Origin: Chinchilla lanigera | Lineage: Eukaryota > Chordata > Mammalia > Rodentia > Chinchillidae | Length of the DNA stretch: 64,000 nt | Assembly: GCF_000276665.1 (NCBI RefSeq) | Contig: NW_004955473.1 | Location: forward strand, 9,602,865 to 9,666,864 | Direction of reading: 5' to 3' | Shown: one piece after another, positions 21,935-32,860 of the stretch | How the letters are laid out: each line of letters opens with the position of its first letter | How positions within the stretch are numbered: the stretch's first letter is position 1 | The notes under the pieces: model-generated | Database searches by the model: none | Told to the model about the DNA's origin: nothing | Seen by the model: only the letters and a program-made list of their open reading frames with translations | Made by a program: the position numbers and the translations under genes

Positions 21935-23055
21935 AGGGCCATGTTCGCCATGATGTATCTTATACAACAGGCAGAGATTAAGAGAGTGTCAGTAATTATA
22001 CATTTGCTGAGCATCCATGAGTGCAGATTTGATATGATTGATGCAGAGATTTTAATTTCTGCCTCTAGAAGGTTTGCAGCCCAGAGGGGATCATACGACA
22101 TACTGGCATACTGATTATAAAGAAGAATGCATTTTTCAAATGCTGCTTAGACAGATATTTAAAAATTGTCAGTGCACAGAACTGATATAGACTGGGTTAA
22201 TCTGGAGAAGGTTCTATCCCTAGTGAACCTTAAAATTAAATTTCTGGAAAAGGATTATGTTATTCAGAGTCTTACTTTTGAAGCAGATATAAAGACTATT
22301 CAAGGAACCCCATAATTGATATTATTATCTAAGTCTATGGAGGAAGAATCCTAGCATAAGAAAAAGCTCATAAAAAAAGACTAGTGGAGGATTTAGTTTA
22401 GCACAAACTGATACTATGTTAGTATTGTATCATAAACTAGTAATACAAAGACTACCACCCACACAATTAGAAAGGAAGAGCCATTCAATTGAGTTCATCT
22501 TTATTTTTCTAAGATATTTGTAGCATATAAAATAGGATAACCTGATTAAATTTAGTCCTTTGCATCATAAGGAACTCTAGATTATTTCCTTTTTAATTCT
22601 AGGAGAACTTCAGCCATCTGTTGCCTTGGAGCAGAGAGATTTAGTAATCAGGAGTAGAAGTAAAAAGATATTTGTCTAGGGATGTTATTAATGAACAAAT
22701 TGGGAAAGCTTTTTGCATTTCTTGCCCTAAAATTAAAGCACTCCTCACAAGTGCATTGGACAGTCATATTAGAAAACTTCTCTTCTGTTAGATGTTCTTT
22801 ATCTTCTGCAGAAAAAAAATATGAATATGAGGTATTGGGTCTGTTGTCACAGACCCAGTAAGAATTAGATAAGAATTATTGATCAGAATTATTGATTGGG
22901 AAATATCAGATATATAGTTAAAAACCCTAGTATTTCTAAACAAGTACTACAATATTTCTACACATTCTTCTAAAGTTCAAAATAACTGTTCCATGTCCTT
23001 TCTACCTCAAATTTTAAATTACAAAATTGGAATAGCAAATTTTCAGGGAACTAGA
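21935..23055. other. Unique DNA, no gene seen
   Basis: No exon or repeat recognised. It holds the 9-bp hairpin at 22836-22857, followed by a short imperfect duplication (aagaattattgat / cagaattattgat) at about 22870-22900. Confidence 0.45.
22836..22857. repeat. Perfect 9-bp inverted repeat (hairpin)
   Basis: tgggtctgt (22836-22844) and acagaccca (22849-22857) are exact reverse complements around a four-base loop, tgtc. It is GC-richer than its surroundings. Confidence 0.85.
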
Positions 23056-23059
23056 ACAA

Positions 23060-23690
23060 TATTTTTGTTTCTATTAAAATACAGCTTTGTTTAGATATAC
23101 TTACCTTGTAATAAGATGCACCCACTTTAAGCGTATACACAGTGAGTTCTGACAAACATATACACCTCACTCCTATTCAAGACAGCACATCCATCACCCT
23201 TTCAGATTCACCTGTACTCTGTTCAGGCAGCTTTTACTGTCTTTTGTGGAGTGGAATCAGTGGTATGCTTCATGTCATTACAGATTAGATTTGTTTTTTC
23301 TGGAATTTTGTACAGGTGGAATAATACATATTTACTCTTTTGTATGTGCTTTCTTTCACTCAGAACTAGATTTTTATTTTATTTCCACGTCCTTCTAACA
23401 TTGGTCTTATCAGTTATAATGTTAGACGTTTTAATTGGTGTGTATCAGTATTATGATTTTAAATTTCATTTCGCTAATGACTAATAATGTTGAACATCTT
23501 TTCATGTGTTTATTGATGATTTATATATCTTTTAAATTACATATTGCTTCAAATCGTTTTTGTATTTTTATTTTTTGTTTTGTTTGCCTATTTTTTAAAA
23601 TTGGGTTATCTGTCTGTTTAGTATACATTTGTAAGAGGCCTTTATTTATTTTAGATATTTAGGACTATTTAAGTCCTTTGCCAGTTATAT
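23060..23690 (-). mobile_element. Old L1 (L1M-like) 3' part, segment 1 of a split element
   Basis: Reverse-strand order typical of old mammalian L1: the ...cccactttaagcgtatacac 3' UTR block, tgtgctttctttcactcaga, aatgactaataatgttgaac, attgggttatctgtctgttt and aagtcctttgccagttatat. The element resumes at about 25970, so the sequence between was inserted later. No intact ORF2 frame survives. Confidence 0.75.
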
Positions 23691-23849
23691 AGGCAGTGTG
23701 ATCATATAAATCAGTGAATTATAAATTTAAAGAGTTTATTACAGTAAAGACACATTGGCAGCAATCCCCTTCATAATATTGGTCCTTGTTTTAAACACAC
23801 TTATCCCATCATTCTTGCCACCTTCTGAAGCTGCTCTAGGAGTCCTCTT
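23691..23849. other. Unassigned spacer inside the nested complex
   Basis: I could not decide whether this is the 3' end of the younger L1 or another inserted piece. Confidence 0.35.
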
Positions 23850-24495
23850 TATTTTATTATTACTGTTATCATTATAAAGTTTATTGGTACCATTGAGGTA
23901 TGCATAAAGATGACTTTCATTATAGGGAACTTGTACCTCTGTATGATACATCTTGATTTCTCTTTTCTTCCTGTTCCCTTCACCTCCCTTCAAACCCCTT
24001 TTCTTTCCTAGTTACAAAGTTTTGTTGCCATTTTATCCTTCTTTTTTATATTTTTTCTTTTCCATTCTTTCCTTTTCCCCTCCCCACTCCCTAGTTCTTC
24101 TTTCCTTTTGAACAATTTCTTCCTATTTCACAATATCTATTATATATTTTGGTTCTTATTTACACTTTCGGTTTCTCACACCAGAGAGATAATGTGAGAG
24201 TTACACATTTGATTTATCACACTTAAGACTATGGTCTCAAGGTCCATCCATCTAGCTATAAATGTCTCAAATTTATTCTTCTTTATGGGTGAGTAATATT
24301 CCGTTATATGCAAAAACATCTTTTTTATCCATTTATTACTTGATGGGCATTTGGGTTGTTTCCAAGATTTAGCTATTACAAACTGTGCTGCTATATACAT
24401 GGATGTGCCTATATTCCTGTGATATGATACTTTTCATTCTTTCAGGAAGATGGAAAGAAGGGGAACAGCTGGGTCAAATGGAAACTCTAGTTTTA

Positions 24496-24647
24496 TTTCT
24501 TTATTTTAAAGATTATAGAATGAAAACACATTAACAAACAGACATAAATAAAACAATACCCAAACCATAGAAGCAATACCAAATTTCAGGCAAAGTCATA
24601 GGAAATTAACAGTGGTTGTTTTATTACATATTATTATCTTCAGGAAG
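24496..24647 (-). mobile_element. Tail-only L1 insertion nested in the L1
   Basis: On minus it starts near agataataatatgtaataaa and ends with aataaagaaat, the same 3'-UTR tail type as at 42593-42751. Host L1 sequence is duplicated: ctctagtttta at 24485-24495 and 24648-24658. About 152 bp. Confidence 0.88.
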
Positions 24648-24735
24648 CTCTAGTTTTAGTTTTTGAGGAATCTCCACACCTATTTCTGTAGTGCTTCCAC
24701 CAGTCTACACTCCCACCAAAAGTGGAGCAGGGCTC

Positions 24736-25124
24736 TGTAATGGTTGATACATTGTGTCAACTTGAGAAGTTTAGAACTTTAAAGAAGCACCTCAGCAGGG
24801 GACCAGGGTCTTCACTCTGTAAACAGCCTCATCCTGAGCAACAGGAGGGCACCCAGATGGTGTGAATGCTACACCCAGCCTGGAGGGCTGTAGCGTGCCT
24901 ACAATATCCGGGAGGAAAAGAGTCTTTCTCTCCCCTCCTTTTACCTTCGCTGCTTTTGCTGTTTTCCGCTGCCTTGAAGTGCCCCCATGCGATGCCACCC
25001 TGTCTTGGAGCCAGCTGATTACGGACTGAAACCTCCACAAACTCTGAGCTAAATCAACCTTTTCTTCCTTAATTTGAGTGTCGAGTATTTTTGTCTCAGC
25101 AATGAGAGAAAAGTAACCAGGACA
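24736..25124 (+). mobile_element. ERVL-MaLR-type solo LTR nested in the L1
   Basis: The LTR starts tgtaatggttgatac and ends gtaaccaggaca, with typical TG/CA ends. It carries a late block (gagctaaatcaaccttttct ... cgagtatttttgtctcagca). A 5-bp host duplication, ggctc (24731-24735) and ggttc (25125-25129), has one mismatch, and host L1 sequence continues on both sides. The 5-bp size fits an ERVL-class integration. Confidence 0.82.
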
Positions 25125-25488
25125 GGTTCCTTTTTCCCACATCCCTGACAGCATTCGTTACTGGCTGATTTCTTGATAACAACCATTTTTTCTAGAGTAG
25201 GATGAAATCTCAGTGTTGTTTTAATTTCACCTCTCGAATGACCAATGATGTTGAACATTTTTTCATGTATTTATTTGCTGTTTGTATTTCTTCATCTGAG
25301 AAGTGTGTGGTCATCTCAGATGCTCAAATTTGGATTGGGTCTTTGAATTTTTGCCCGGGATCTGATGTTTTCCAGTTCTTTATATGTTCTAGATGTGAAT
25401 TCTTTGAGGAATAACTGGCTAAAATTTAGTGTCTTTAGTTGCATTATCATGGCTGCCTGATGTCTTGAATCAGTTCAAACTGCTGATA

Positions 25489-25633
25489 TTTTTTTTTTGT
25501 CTTTTTGAGACAGGGTCTTGCTATGCAGTTCAGGCCGGCCTTGAGCTTACTTTGTAGCCCAGGCTGGTCTCCAAATCACAAAGATCCACCTGCCTCAGCT
25601 GGGATTATAGGCGTGCGCCACCACACCCGGCTT
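25489..25633 (-). mobile_element. B1 (7SL-derived) SINE
   Basis: The order ttttgagacagggtcttgct, tgtagcccaggctggtctcc, cagctgggattataggcgtg and gccaccacacccggc is the reverse B1/Alu left-monomer layout. A short deletion lies before cagctgggatt, where ctcgggaggc-like sequence would be. A weak flanking repeat (ttcaaactg / ttcaaaatg) may be its duplication. B1 is a rodent element, so this copy helps place the organism. Confidence 0.9.
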
Positions 25634-25969
25634 CAAAATGTTTACTTTATACGTTTATTTGACTTTGGAGAAGAGCCACAAGCCACATCATTCCACATTC
25701 TGTTAGTGAGGTGATGAGGACACAGCATAGTGTTTTGTTGACCGCTCCTTTCCATTGGAAGGCACTTGGTAGCAGTGTTCACTGTAGTTTTGTTCATGCC
25801 TCGTAAAGACATCCAAGAAAGAGGATTTCTAGAAATGCTTCAGAAAATGGCAGGAAAGATAAGTTGTTCTGTGGCAAGTGGGAGTATTTGAGGAGTATTT
25901 ATGGCAATGTGTCTTGTACCGTAATAATTTTTTAAATTTAAAGATTCATCATATAATTTATATATTACC
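25634..25969. other. Unassigned sequence inside the nested complex
   Basis: About 330 bp between the B1 and the resumption of the old L1. I recognise no family or exon. Confidence 0.35.
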
Positions 25970-26062
25970 TTTTCTCTCACTCTGTGTGCCTTTTTAATTG
26001 TCTTAGTAGTGTCATTTGAAGACTTAAACACATTTAATACTGGAAATTCAACTTACCTTTTT

Positions 26063-26138
26063 CTGGTACCAGTAATTGAACTCAGGACCTTGCGCTTGCT
26101 AGGGAGGTGCTTGTGCCACTGAGGTATATCCCTGGCTG
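26063..26138 (-). mobile_element. ID-like SINE in the old L1
   Basis: Body ctggtaccagtaattgaact ... cactgaggtatatccctggc. Perfect 15-bp flanking repeats, tcaacttaccttttt, lie at 26048-26062 and 26139-26153. Confidence 0.93.
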
Positions 26139-26545
26139 TCAACTTACCTTTTTAAGCTGATGGCTGGTACTTTTTTGTGTGTCCTGTGTGTTTTTGTATA
26201 TGTTAGTATCATGACTGGTTTTGTTTTCCTCTGATGGTTTTATAGTTTTAGCTTTCCTATTTAGATCCATAATACATTTTGTGGTTATATTTGTGCATGA
26301 TATAAGAGCTGATGTTCGGTTTTGTTATATGGTTATCCACTAAGGGTAGTATCACTTAGTGAGTTATTGTCTTTTCTGCATTGCTTGTTACTCAAAACTA
26401 ATTTGATCGTATTTTTGTGGATCTCCTTTTGAGTTTTCTATTTTGTTTCACTGATCTATATGTTTGTGCCATTATGTCAGCACACATTGTCATTATCATT
26501 GTAGTTTTATATTAAGTCTTGAAATCAGTTCTCTAAATTTGTGCT

Positions 26546-26549
<4 letters not shown>

Positions 26550-26583
<34 letters not shown>

Positions 26584-26668
26584 GTTTTTCTCCGGTACCG
26601 GGAACCAAAGTCACGACCTTGCACTTGCCAGGCAGGTGCTTTTGCCGCTGAGCTAAATCCCCAGCCCC
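26550..26668 (-). mobile_element. ID-like SINE with long T tract, in the old L1
   Basis: A run of about 33 T is followed by ttctccggtaccgggaacca ... ccgctgagctaaatccccag. Perfect 14-bp duplications, aatttgtgcttctt, lie at 26536-26549 and 26669-26682. The long tail and perfect duplication point to a fairly recent insertion. Confidence 0.94.
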
Positions 26669-26975
26669 AATTTGTGCTTCTTCTCAAAAACCATTTAAAC
26701 TATTCTACGCCATTTGCATTTTTATAAAATTTGAAAATTCAGCTTGCCAGCTTCTGCCATAACACCTAATGAGATTTTGACTGGATTTATTTAGAATCTA
26801 TTGATCAATATGAGGAAAATTGATATCTTAATATCTTGAGCCTGGCAATTCAAAAGTATGGTTTATCTCTTCATTTATTTAGATGTTTAATTTTTTGGAA
26901 AGCTTTCATGCACAAATCATGTCTTGTGTTAAATTTATGACTGTATATTAGAGCAAACTTGTGAAATGAGAGAGA

Positions 26976-27029
26976 GCAAAAGAGGGGAACAAGGAAGGGG
27001 AAGCAAAAGAGGGGAACAAGGAAGGGGAA
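26976..27029. repeat. Perfect 27-bp tandem duplication
   Basis: Two exact copies (26976-27002, 27003-27029) of a purine unit beginning gcaaaagaggggaacaagg. No third copy is present. Confidence 0.92.
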
Positions 27030-27871
27030 GGCACAGGGAAGAGAAATTGAAATATTTATCCACCAAGGAATACAACCTACTTTTGTATGTTTATTTATTT
27101 TTTGTTTGAAGCCACTTTTCTGATTTGAAAATTCAAATGTTCTCAGGAATAATTCTAATTTGTGTGTATATTTTTTCAAGCTTCCTTTTTTTAGAAAACC
27201 AATGTCTTTTAAGGAACTGGCATATATTTCTTTAAGGAAGATCTCTAAGTGAGATTTTCGTTTTCTCCTAAAATGGTTTATTTATGTTAGATTACTGCCT
27301 TATAAGTTACTGGTTTACTCACTTACTAACTTAAAGACTATGAGAATATTTTCCCTTCTTCAGAAGCCTACATCTCCAGACTAATTATTTATCAAAAATC
27401 TTGTTCTAAATCACCTACATTTTGCTAAATTATCTCAAACATGAATGACTTTGTTAATTTAAGCATACACATCTTAATTTGAAGCCAAACATTTCATTCC
27501 CTTCAATACACAGACACACATAAGTTCATATCATAAAAAAATACTGCTATAGCCTAATGTAAGAAATAGAACTCTAAACAATGTTATTATATATAACCTG
27601 AGAAATTGCATAATGGCAGTAAAGGAGGTTATTATGGAATCACCTAGCTGTGATATCTTAACAAAGACTGGAGTGCTATGTAAACCGTAATCATTCCAAT
27701 CCACTTTTGTCTATCACATGTAACAAATCAAAAAATAATACTTTTGTCACCGACTTTTAGTGCACTCCCATGGTTTGAAAACATGAACTAATTCTTGATT
27801 CCTTTCTTCCTCTTTCACCTTGGGTTCAGTGACAGTATATTGCTAGATTTTTTCAGTGTATTACAGTCATT
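27030..27871. other. Unique AT-rich DNA, no gene seen
   Basis: No exon recognised. Parts may still belong to the old L1 to the left, but I could not align them with confidence. Confidence 0.4.
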
Positions 27872-27886
27872 AAAAGTGCTGACTCC

Positions 27887-27978
27887 GGGCTGGGGATTTA
27901 GCACAGTGGCACAGTGCCTGCCTGGCAAGTGCAAGGTTGTGAGTTCGATTCCTGGTACTGGAAAAAAAACAAAAACAA
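27887..27978 (+). mobile_element. ID-like tRNA-derived SINE
   Basis: Body gggctggggatttagcacag ... gagttcgattcctggtactg with an A-rich tail broken by C. Flanking repeats aaaagtgctgactcc (27872-27886) and aaaagtgttgactcc (27979-27993) differ once. It sits at the 5' edge of a MIR. Confidence 0.93.
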
Positions 27979-27993
27979 AAAAGTGTTGACTCC

Positions 27994-28190
27994 ATAAATA
28001 GACTTTTAGAATTCAAAACATGATAACATCCCTTACTAGTTGTGTCTCTGTGCAAGTTACTTAGCCATTTTGGGCATCACTGTTTTTACCTGTAAGTTGT
28101 ATACAATAATGATAACCTAGCTTATAGATGTATTATGAAAATAAGGCAATACAGTGAATGGTAATTATTTCAGTGTTTAGCAAAGTCAAG
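27994..28190 (+). repeat. MIR-type SINE fossil
   Basis: ttactagttgtgtctctgtg, caagttacttagccattttg, aatgataacctagcttatag and cagtgtttagcaaag follow the MIR order in plus orientation. The SINE at 27887 interrupts its 5' end. Confidence 0.65.
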
Positions 28191-28491
28191 CATTCCATAA
28201 ATGTTTATAATTATCAATATTAATATTACAATATTGAAAATATTTTCCTCTATTTCTCATCCCCTTGAGATTAGTCTTCTTTTTACTTTCACTGCTTCAG
28301 TACTGGAATCTATATTCAGAAAGTTTCTGATATGCTGATTGCTTGGTATATCACCTCCATTTTGTCATAGACATCACTCTGTGAATAACGAGATTTTCAC
28401 ATGAAACTGGAAAAAACAATATATTGTAAAATCCATTAAATATATGATTATGTTGAGTACTCTGCAACCCAGTTACTGAATAAGGACTTTT

Positions 28492-28625
28492 TTTCAATAT
28501 TCAACAAATATTTTTTGAGTGCCTATTATGTGTCAGGCATGATTAGCTGCTTAGAATTCATCAGTAAACAAAATAAAAACTTCTGCACTTGAAAATCTAA
28601 TGTTTCAGAGAGAAAAGATAGGCAT
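28492..28625 (-). repeat. L2-type LINE 3'-end fragment
   Basis: ttcaatattcaacaaatatt, gagtgcctattatgtgtcag and catcagtaaacaaaataaaa form the reverse L2 3'-end signature. Confidence 0.65.
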
Positions 28626-29224
28626 TCTTTAAATCTTTCTTCTATTTCTAGTCTTTAAAGCACAGCTCTTTGAGAATCTCTGAGGAACTTTATGGGAGGG
28701 TGGTGAGAAAGACAATAAAAATTTAAGAAAGTTCCTTTCTATAATTTCTTGTTCATTTCCATAACTTTGTCTCTGTAAATTCAAGATGGCGCATAAAAAC
28801 TAGCACTGGCTCTTTTGCTGCTCAAGACAGTTTTAGCTTCATTTCAAAGAGGGAACTGTTTTAAGTTACAGTGAGCATTTTCCTATGGATGGGGCTTGCT
28901 CTGTAGGTAGGAAGAAGATGGAGCTCCAGAAAGAGAGAAATGGGGTTGAGCAAAAGCACCTATGACTGTGTTTATGAAACCAACTGTTAGAAGTTCATCC
29001 ACCTTTCTTTTCCTTTTCCCTCACCGCTTTCAACCTTACCCTTTAGACTCTTTGATGGAGTATTCCAAATAAAAAGACAAGAAGAGATGAAAACCCATGG
29101 ACAGGAGATCAGAATTTAAGGCTTTTAGGGTGCAAAGGGCATGAAAGGAAGCCCCAGGAATGGACAACAGTGTAGGATCAAATGCTTCCGGGATGCATAT
29201 ATAAGTCAGGAATTACCATTCTAG
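28626..29224. other. Unique DNA, no gene seen
   Basis: No exon or repeat recognised over 600 bp. Confidence 0.45.
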
Positions 29225-29425
29225 ATTTTGACATCAAACAGACTAGGGATTGAATCCTACTTCATCTGCTTCTTACATTTTTTACTTTTGGCAAGTTATT
29301 TAAACACTCTGAATTCTTGCTTCTTAAATTTAGAGCTAACGATCCTTCTGGTAGTGTTATTGTTAGGACTGAGTGAGATAATGCATGTAAAGTGCTTACA
29401 AGAGTGAATGGCAGTCACATAAAAT
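29225..29425 (+). repeat. MIR-type SINE fossil
   Basis: gggattgaatcctacttcat, ggcaagttatttaaacactc, ggactgagtgagataatgca and gtaaagtgcttacaagagtg are a clear plus-strand MIR order. Confidence 0.75.
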
Positions 29426-29479
29426 GTATTTCAAATGTTAATTCTTTCTTCTCATCTGTCTTTTTAAAGAATTTGTTTG

Positions 29480-29760
29480 ATTCTACAATAAATGCATGTA
29501 TCTTGTCTTCTCCAGTCCAAGGCATCCTATATGCTATCACCATAGGAATCTCCTAAAAATATCTTTTGGATTCTGTTGTGTCCGTCAAACATTATCTAAT
29601 GGCCCCCCAGTATCTACTGAGTAACATTCCAACTTCTCAGAATAACTGAGCCTTCATAATTTGAGTAACACTACTTTTCTTTATCACACTCCACGTACAT
29701 TACACTCAATCTCAATTAGTCACCACCAGTATTAATCTAGTAGGTCTGAGATGTTCTTAA
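29480..29760 (+). repeat. Probable L2 LINE fragment
   Basis: ccaacttctcagaataactg, gagccttcataatttgagta and ttatcacactccacgtacat resemble the internal 3' part of L2 in plus orientation. Divergence is high. Confidence 0.4.
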
Positions 29761-30399
29761 AGTATAGTGAGCGTTACTCTTTGAGAGAACACTGGTGGGT
29801 GTGACAGAGCAGGTGCTGGTAACATTTTAGACAAGAGAAGGGAGGATCAGAGAAATACTATTTCTCCTTTGCTCTATAATTTCCTTCTCATTAAAATATC
29901 TTTCCATGAAGTATGCCTACAATATCTTAGACAGTTCTTTAAAAGACAAGTTACTGGGCATCAACTCTGTACAAACCTTACCCTGCGAATGAGAGTTCTA
30001 GTGACCTTGTTTTCAATAAGCTAAATAAAAAGTCACAAGAGCTTATAATATGGTGTGGTACTGCCCTTCTGAATATATGAATATGTGTGTTTGTGTACGT
30101 CTGTTTGTGTATGCATGTTTGTGTATCATGGAGAAACACTGGGGGGGAATGTGACAAGTTATATAAGCTATTTATTACTCACTAAGAAGATGATGAACTA
30201 GAAGTCAAACTCTTCCCTTTTCTCTGTTTCTACTACTCATTTCATAACCTAGCTCATAAAGGAGGCCTTCCTACCCTCAGTGTTACTATGCGCCACACGG
30301 AAGTTTGCTACTTTTGTTAATACTACAAACAGTTATGCAAATCATCATTCCTCACATCCTTAAATATGCCACTAAACTTGATCCTGAGGTATATGACAC
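29761..30399. other. Unique DNA, no gene seen
   Basis: Only short GTGT-type runs (about 30090-30125) were seen. Confidence 0.4.
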
Positions 30400-31290
30400 A
30401 TAACGAGAAAAGCACTGTGGAGTAAGAGCAGTACTGAGTAAACTGTGAAAGAAGGAGGTTATTTGAGACCAGGGGAGCAGAAGATCCAGAGGCATAGAGG
30501 AGCGAGAAGGGTGTGATGTGTTCAGGGAAGCACACAAAGCCTAATGGAGCTTCAGCACAGGACTGCCATGGGAAGGTAGTGGAGCATAATGAGAAACGAG
30601 GTTCAAAAGACAGGTCAGAGCCAGTTTGGATGTTATTTTAAAACAGCAACAATAATAATTGTCACTTATTGAACAATATTATGTGCGGGGCACTATAAAA
30701 CTTTTGCACATGCTTTGCATTTTTCAACAGTTTCTATCAACCATATTAGCTATAAGGAATATTACTATCTCCGTTTTATAGAAGAGGAAACTGAGGCAAG
30801 GATTATGCAATCACCTAACCTCCAACTGGAAACAGTAGCGCCAAAACTCAAACCTAGGACCACACAGTCCTGAACACGTGTGAATGAAATATTGCTGATG
30901 GTAACACTGAATGGAATATAACTGAATAGAACACAGCGAATAGATTGTGAGGCATCCTCTGAGATGTAAAGGCAGCGTGAATGAGGCTTGGTAAATTGTT
31001 TGGTGTTGGGGGTTAAAGTAGAGCAAGGCATAGAAGAGAGTGAAGTTTCTAGCTTGGGAGCTGTAGTTTGGGGAACACACACTGGTACCATTAGCTTACA
31101 TGAGGTATTCAGGAGAGGAAGAGTGATGGGGGTATTAATGAATGTGGATATTTTATGCACTTGAAAATCAGAAATGGACAGAATACAGTGGCCAAGAGAT
31201 CTGGCCTGGATCCACACACCTGGAAACATCAACATGAGAGCAATATTTGGAGGTGTGATGATGGATTACATTACTCAAGGAGGCTTTATA
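30400..31290 (-). repeat. L2 LINE region, interrupted by a MIR
   Basis: ggggagcagaagatccagag, gaagcacacaaagcctaatg, then after the MIR gaggtattcaggagaggaag and ggcctggatccacacacctg look like the reverse L2 3' region. An open frame of 156 codons on minus (31235-30765) crosses L2 and MIR sequence and is not a gene. Confidence 0.5.
30640..30875 (-). repeat. MIR-type SINE fossil
   Basis: gcggggcactataaaacttt, ttttatagaagaggaaactg, caaaactcaaacctaggacc: reverse MIR order. Confidence 0.75.
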
Positions 31291-32344
31291 AATGTAAAAG
31301 AGGAGAGCAATAGGGATGTGGTACTCCATCCTCTGAATTTTTTATAGCATTTTCCTTCCAAATAGTATAAGCTTCCTGGTGTTACAAAGGGTTTTAGCAG
31401 CTACTTGAGGACAAAGACTGTTCTGATTAATTTCTACAAGAGCGCCAACATTTAACAGAGAGCCTTGTGTGTAGTGTAGATTAATTATATTGTATTGTCC
31501 CAAAACACGGAATCATGTTAGGGATAGGACTTTGGGGTACCTATGAAGAGAGGCTTTGGGTTGCTGTACTAGGAGCCAGGGTGAAATTGTCCACTCTTGC
31601 TCCAGTCTTACCAAGGTTTGGGTTATTTCTCCCACTTAAATGAGGCAATATAATTATGCAAAAGGCATAAATGCTGTGTTTTATTCTGAAGCTTGATGTT
31701 TGATAAAATTTAGTGAGGCAAAACATCCTTCAATTGGAGCTTCTACTTTTTGAAGCAAACTTCCAATTGTAGTAAATAACAAATTGAGTTTTTGTGCATT
31801 TTTTAAACTTAGGGATAATATTTCAACTGTGCAACATAATGCAACTGCTTAAATGAGCTAGTCACTGATTATTTTGGGATTTGAGAAGACCGAAGATACT
31901 GAATAAAAACCAACTATTGTTATTTCATTCTTGCTAAAAGACAAATCAATACTTGATTACTCTGAGTTAGTATATCCAACCATGCAAATCTTTAACCTCA
32001 GATTAACTAAATGTAGGACCATGACCACAGCAGTAGCATTTAGAAATTGAGAATTTACTGGTGCAGAGCCTATTTGTAAAACGTGGAATTGCAGTGCTGC
32101 CCAAGCTAGTCTTCTAACTATCATTCGGTGTAGAATATCTACAGAACCTTATCAGCAGAATTTCAACCATCTTTCCTGTGAAACTTCCCTTTTCTATACT
32201 TCTACTCTTTTTAATCACACATCTCATAAATTATATGGTTGCTACTAATCTCAGCAGTCCTTTCAACACTTTAAAGGCCATTTCTTTTGCTAATAGTCTA
32301 AGAAGTTTTACAAATTACCATTTCCCATATCCCTAAATATTCAT
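31291..32344. other. Unique DNA, no gene seen
   Basis: No exon, RNA gene or confident repeat over about 1 kb. Confidence 0.45.
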
Positions 32345-32860
32345 TAAGTTATTCAAACATTTAACAATTAAATATCTGCTGCATGTCATGTAGTATACTA
32401 GTCATTGGATGTGTAGTGGTTTACAAGATGTGCATGGAACCTATTTATACATTCTATAATGGTGGAGATAGATGATTTATGAACAAAAATATAAGCAAAC
32501 TCAATAATTTCAAATAGTGATCCGTGCCATGAAGACAGTGAAAAAGTTAACTGAATAGCGTTAATTGATTGTGGTGATAGATAGGAAGCATTAAGAGTAT
32601 CACTGGAGAAAGCCTCTCTGAGGAGGTGACATTTGAGATGAAACTTGAACGATAGAAAGGACTCACCTATGCAAGGATAAGGAAGAAGAAGATCCCAGAA
32701 AGAAGGAATAGCAAGTTCAAGGGCTCCACGCATGGAATGAGCTGGGAAGACTATGAAACAAAGCAGGTCTGTGTGAATGGAGTGTAATGAGGGGCAGGAA
32801 TAAGTATCTGATCTGAAGTTGCAGAAGCAGGTAGTGTTCAGATCTCTCGGAGCCTCGTGG
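32345..32860 (-). repeat. L2 LINE 3' region
   Basis: gttattcaaacatttaacaa and ctgctgcatgtcatgtagta at the 3' end, then cctctctgaggaggtgacat, cgatagaaaggactcaccta and aggaatagcaagttcaaggg, are in the order of the reverse L2 3' region over 500 bp. The 155-codon minus frame over it is spurious. Confidence 0.65.

Larger units (their letters stand above)
23850..25430 (-). mobile_element. Younger L1 LINE inserted in the old L1
   Basis: Reverse-strand L1: 3' UTR blocks (ggtaccattgaggtatgcat, a polypyrimidine stretch near 24030-24090), then ORF2 C-terminus on minus (24400-24176, with YYSPIKKNKFETF) and further ORF2 pieces at 25258-25130 and 25200-25430. ORF2 is broken by stops and by two nested insertions (24496-24647 and 24736-25124). 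Exact ends are uncertain because I could not find its duplication. Confidence 0.8.
25970..26940 (-). mobile_element. Old L1 (L1M-like), segment 2 of a split element
   Basis: Continues the L1 interrupted near 23690: cttagtagtgtcatttgaag, gttttatagttttagctttc, ttcactgatctatatgtttg, tagttttatattaagtcttg, gagattttgactggatttat and atctcttcatttatttagat follow the reverse ORF2 order of old L1. SINEs at 26063-26138 and 26550-26668 split it further. No open ORF2 remains. Confidence 0.72.

Noticed and set aside
30765..31235. 156-codon minus frame
   Set aside because: Lies across L2 and MIR repeats.
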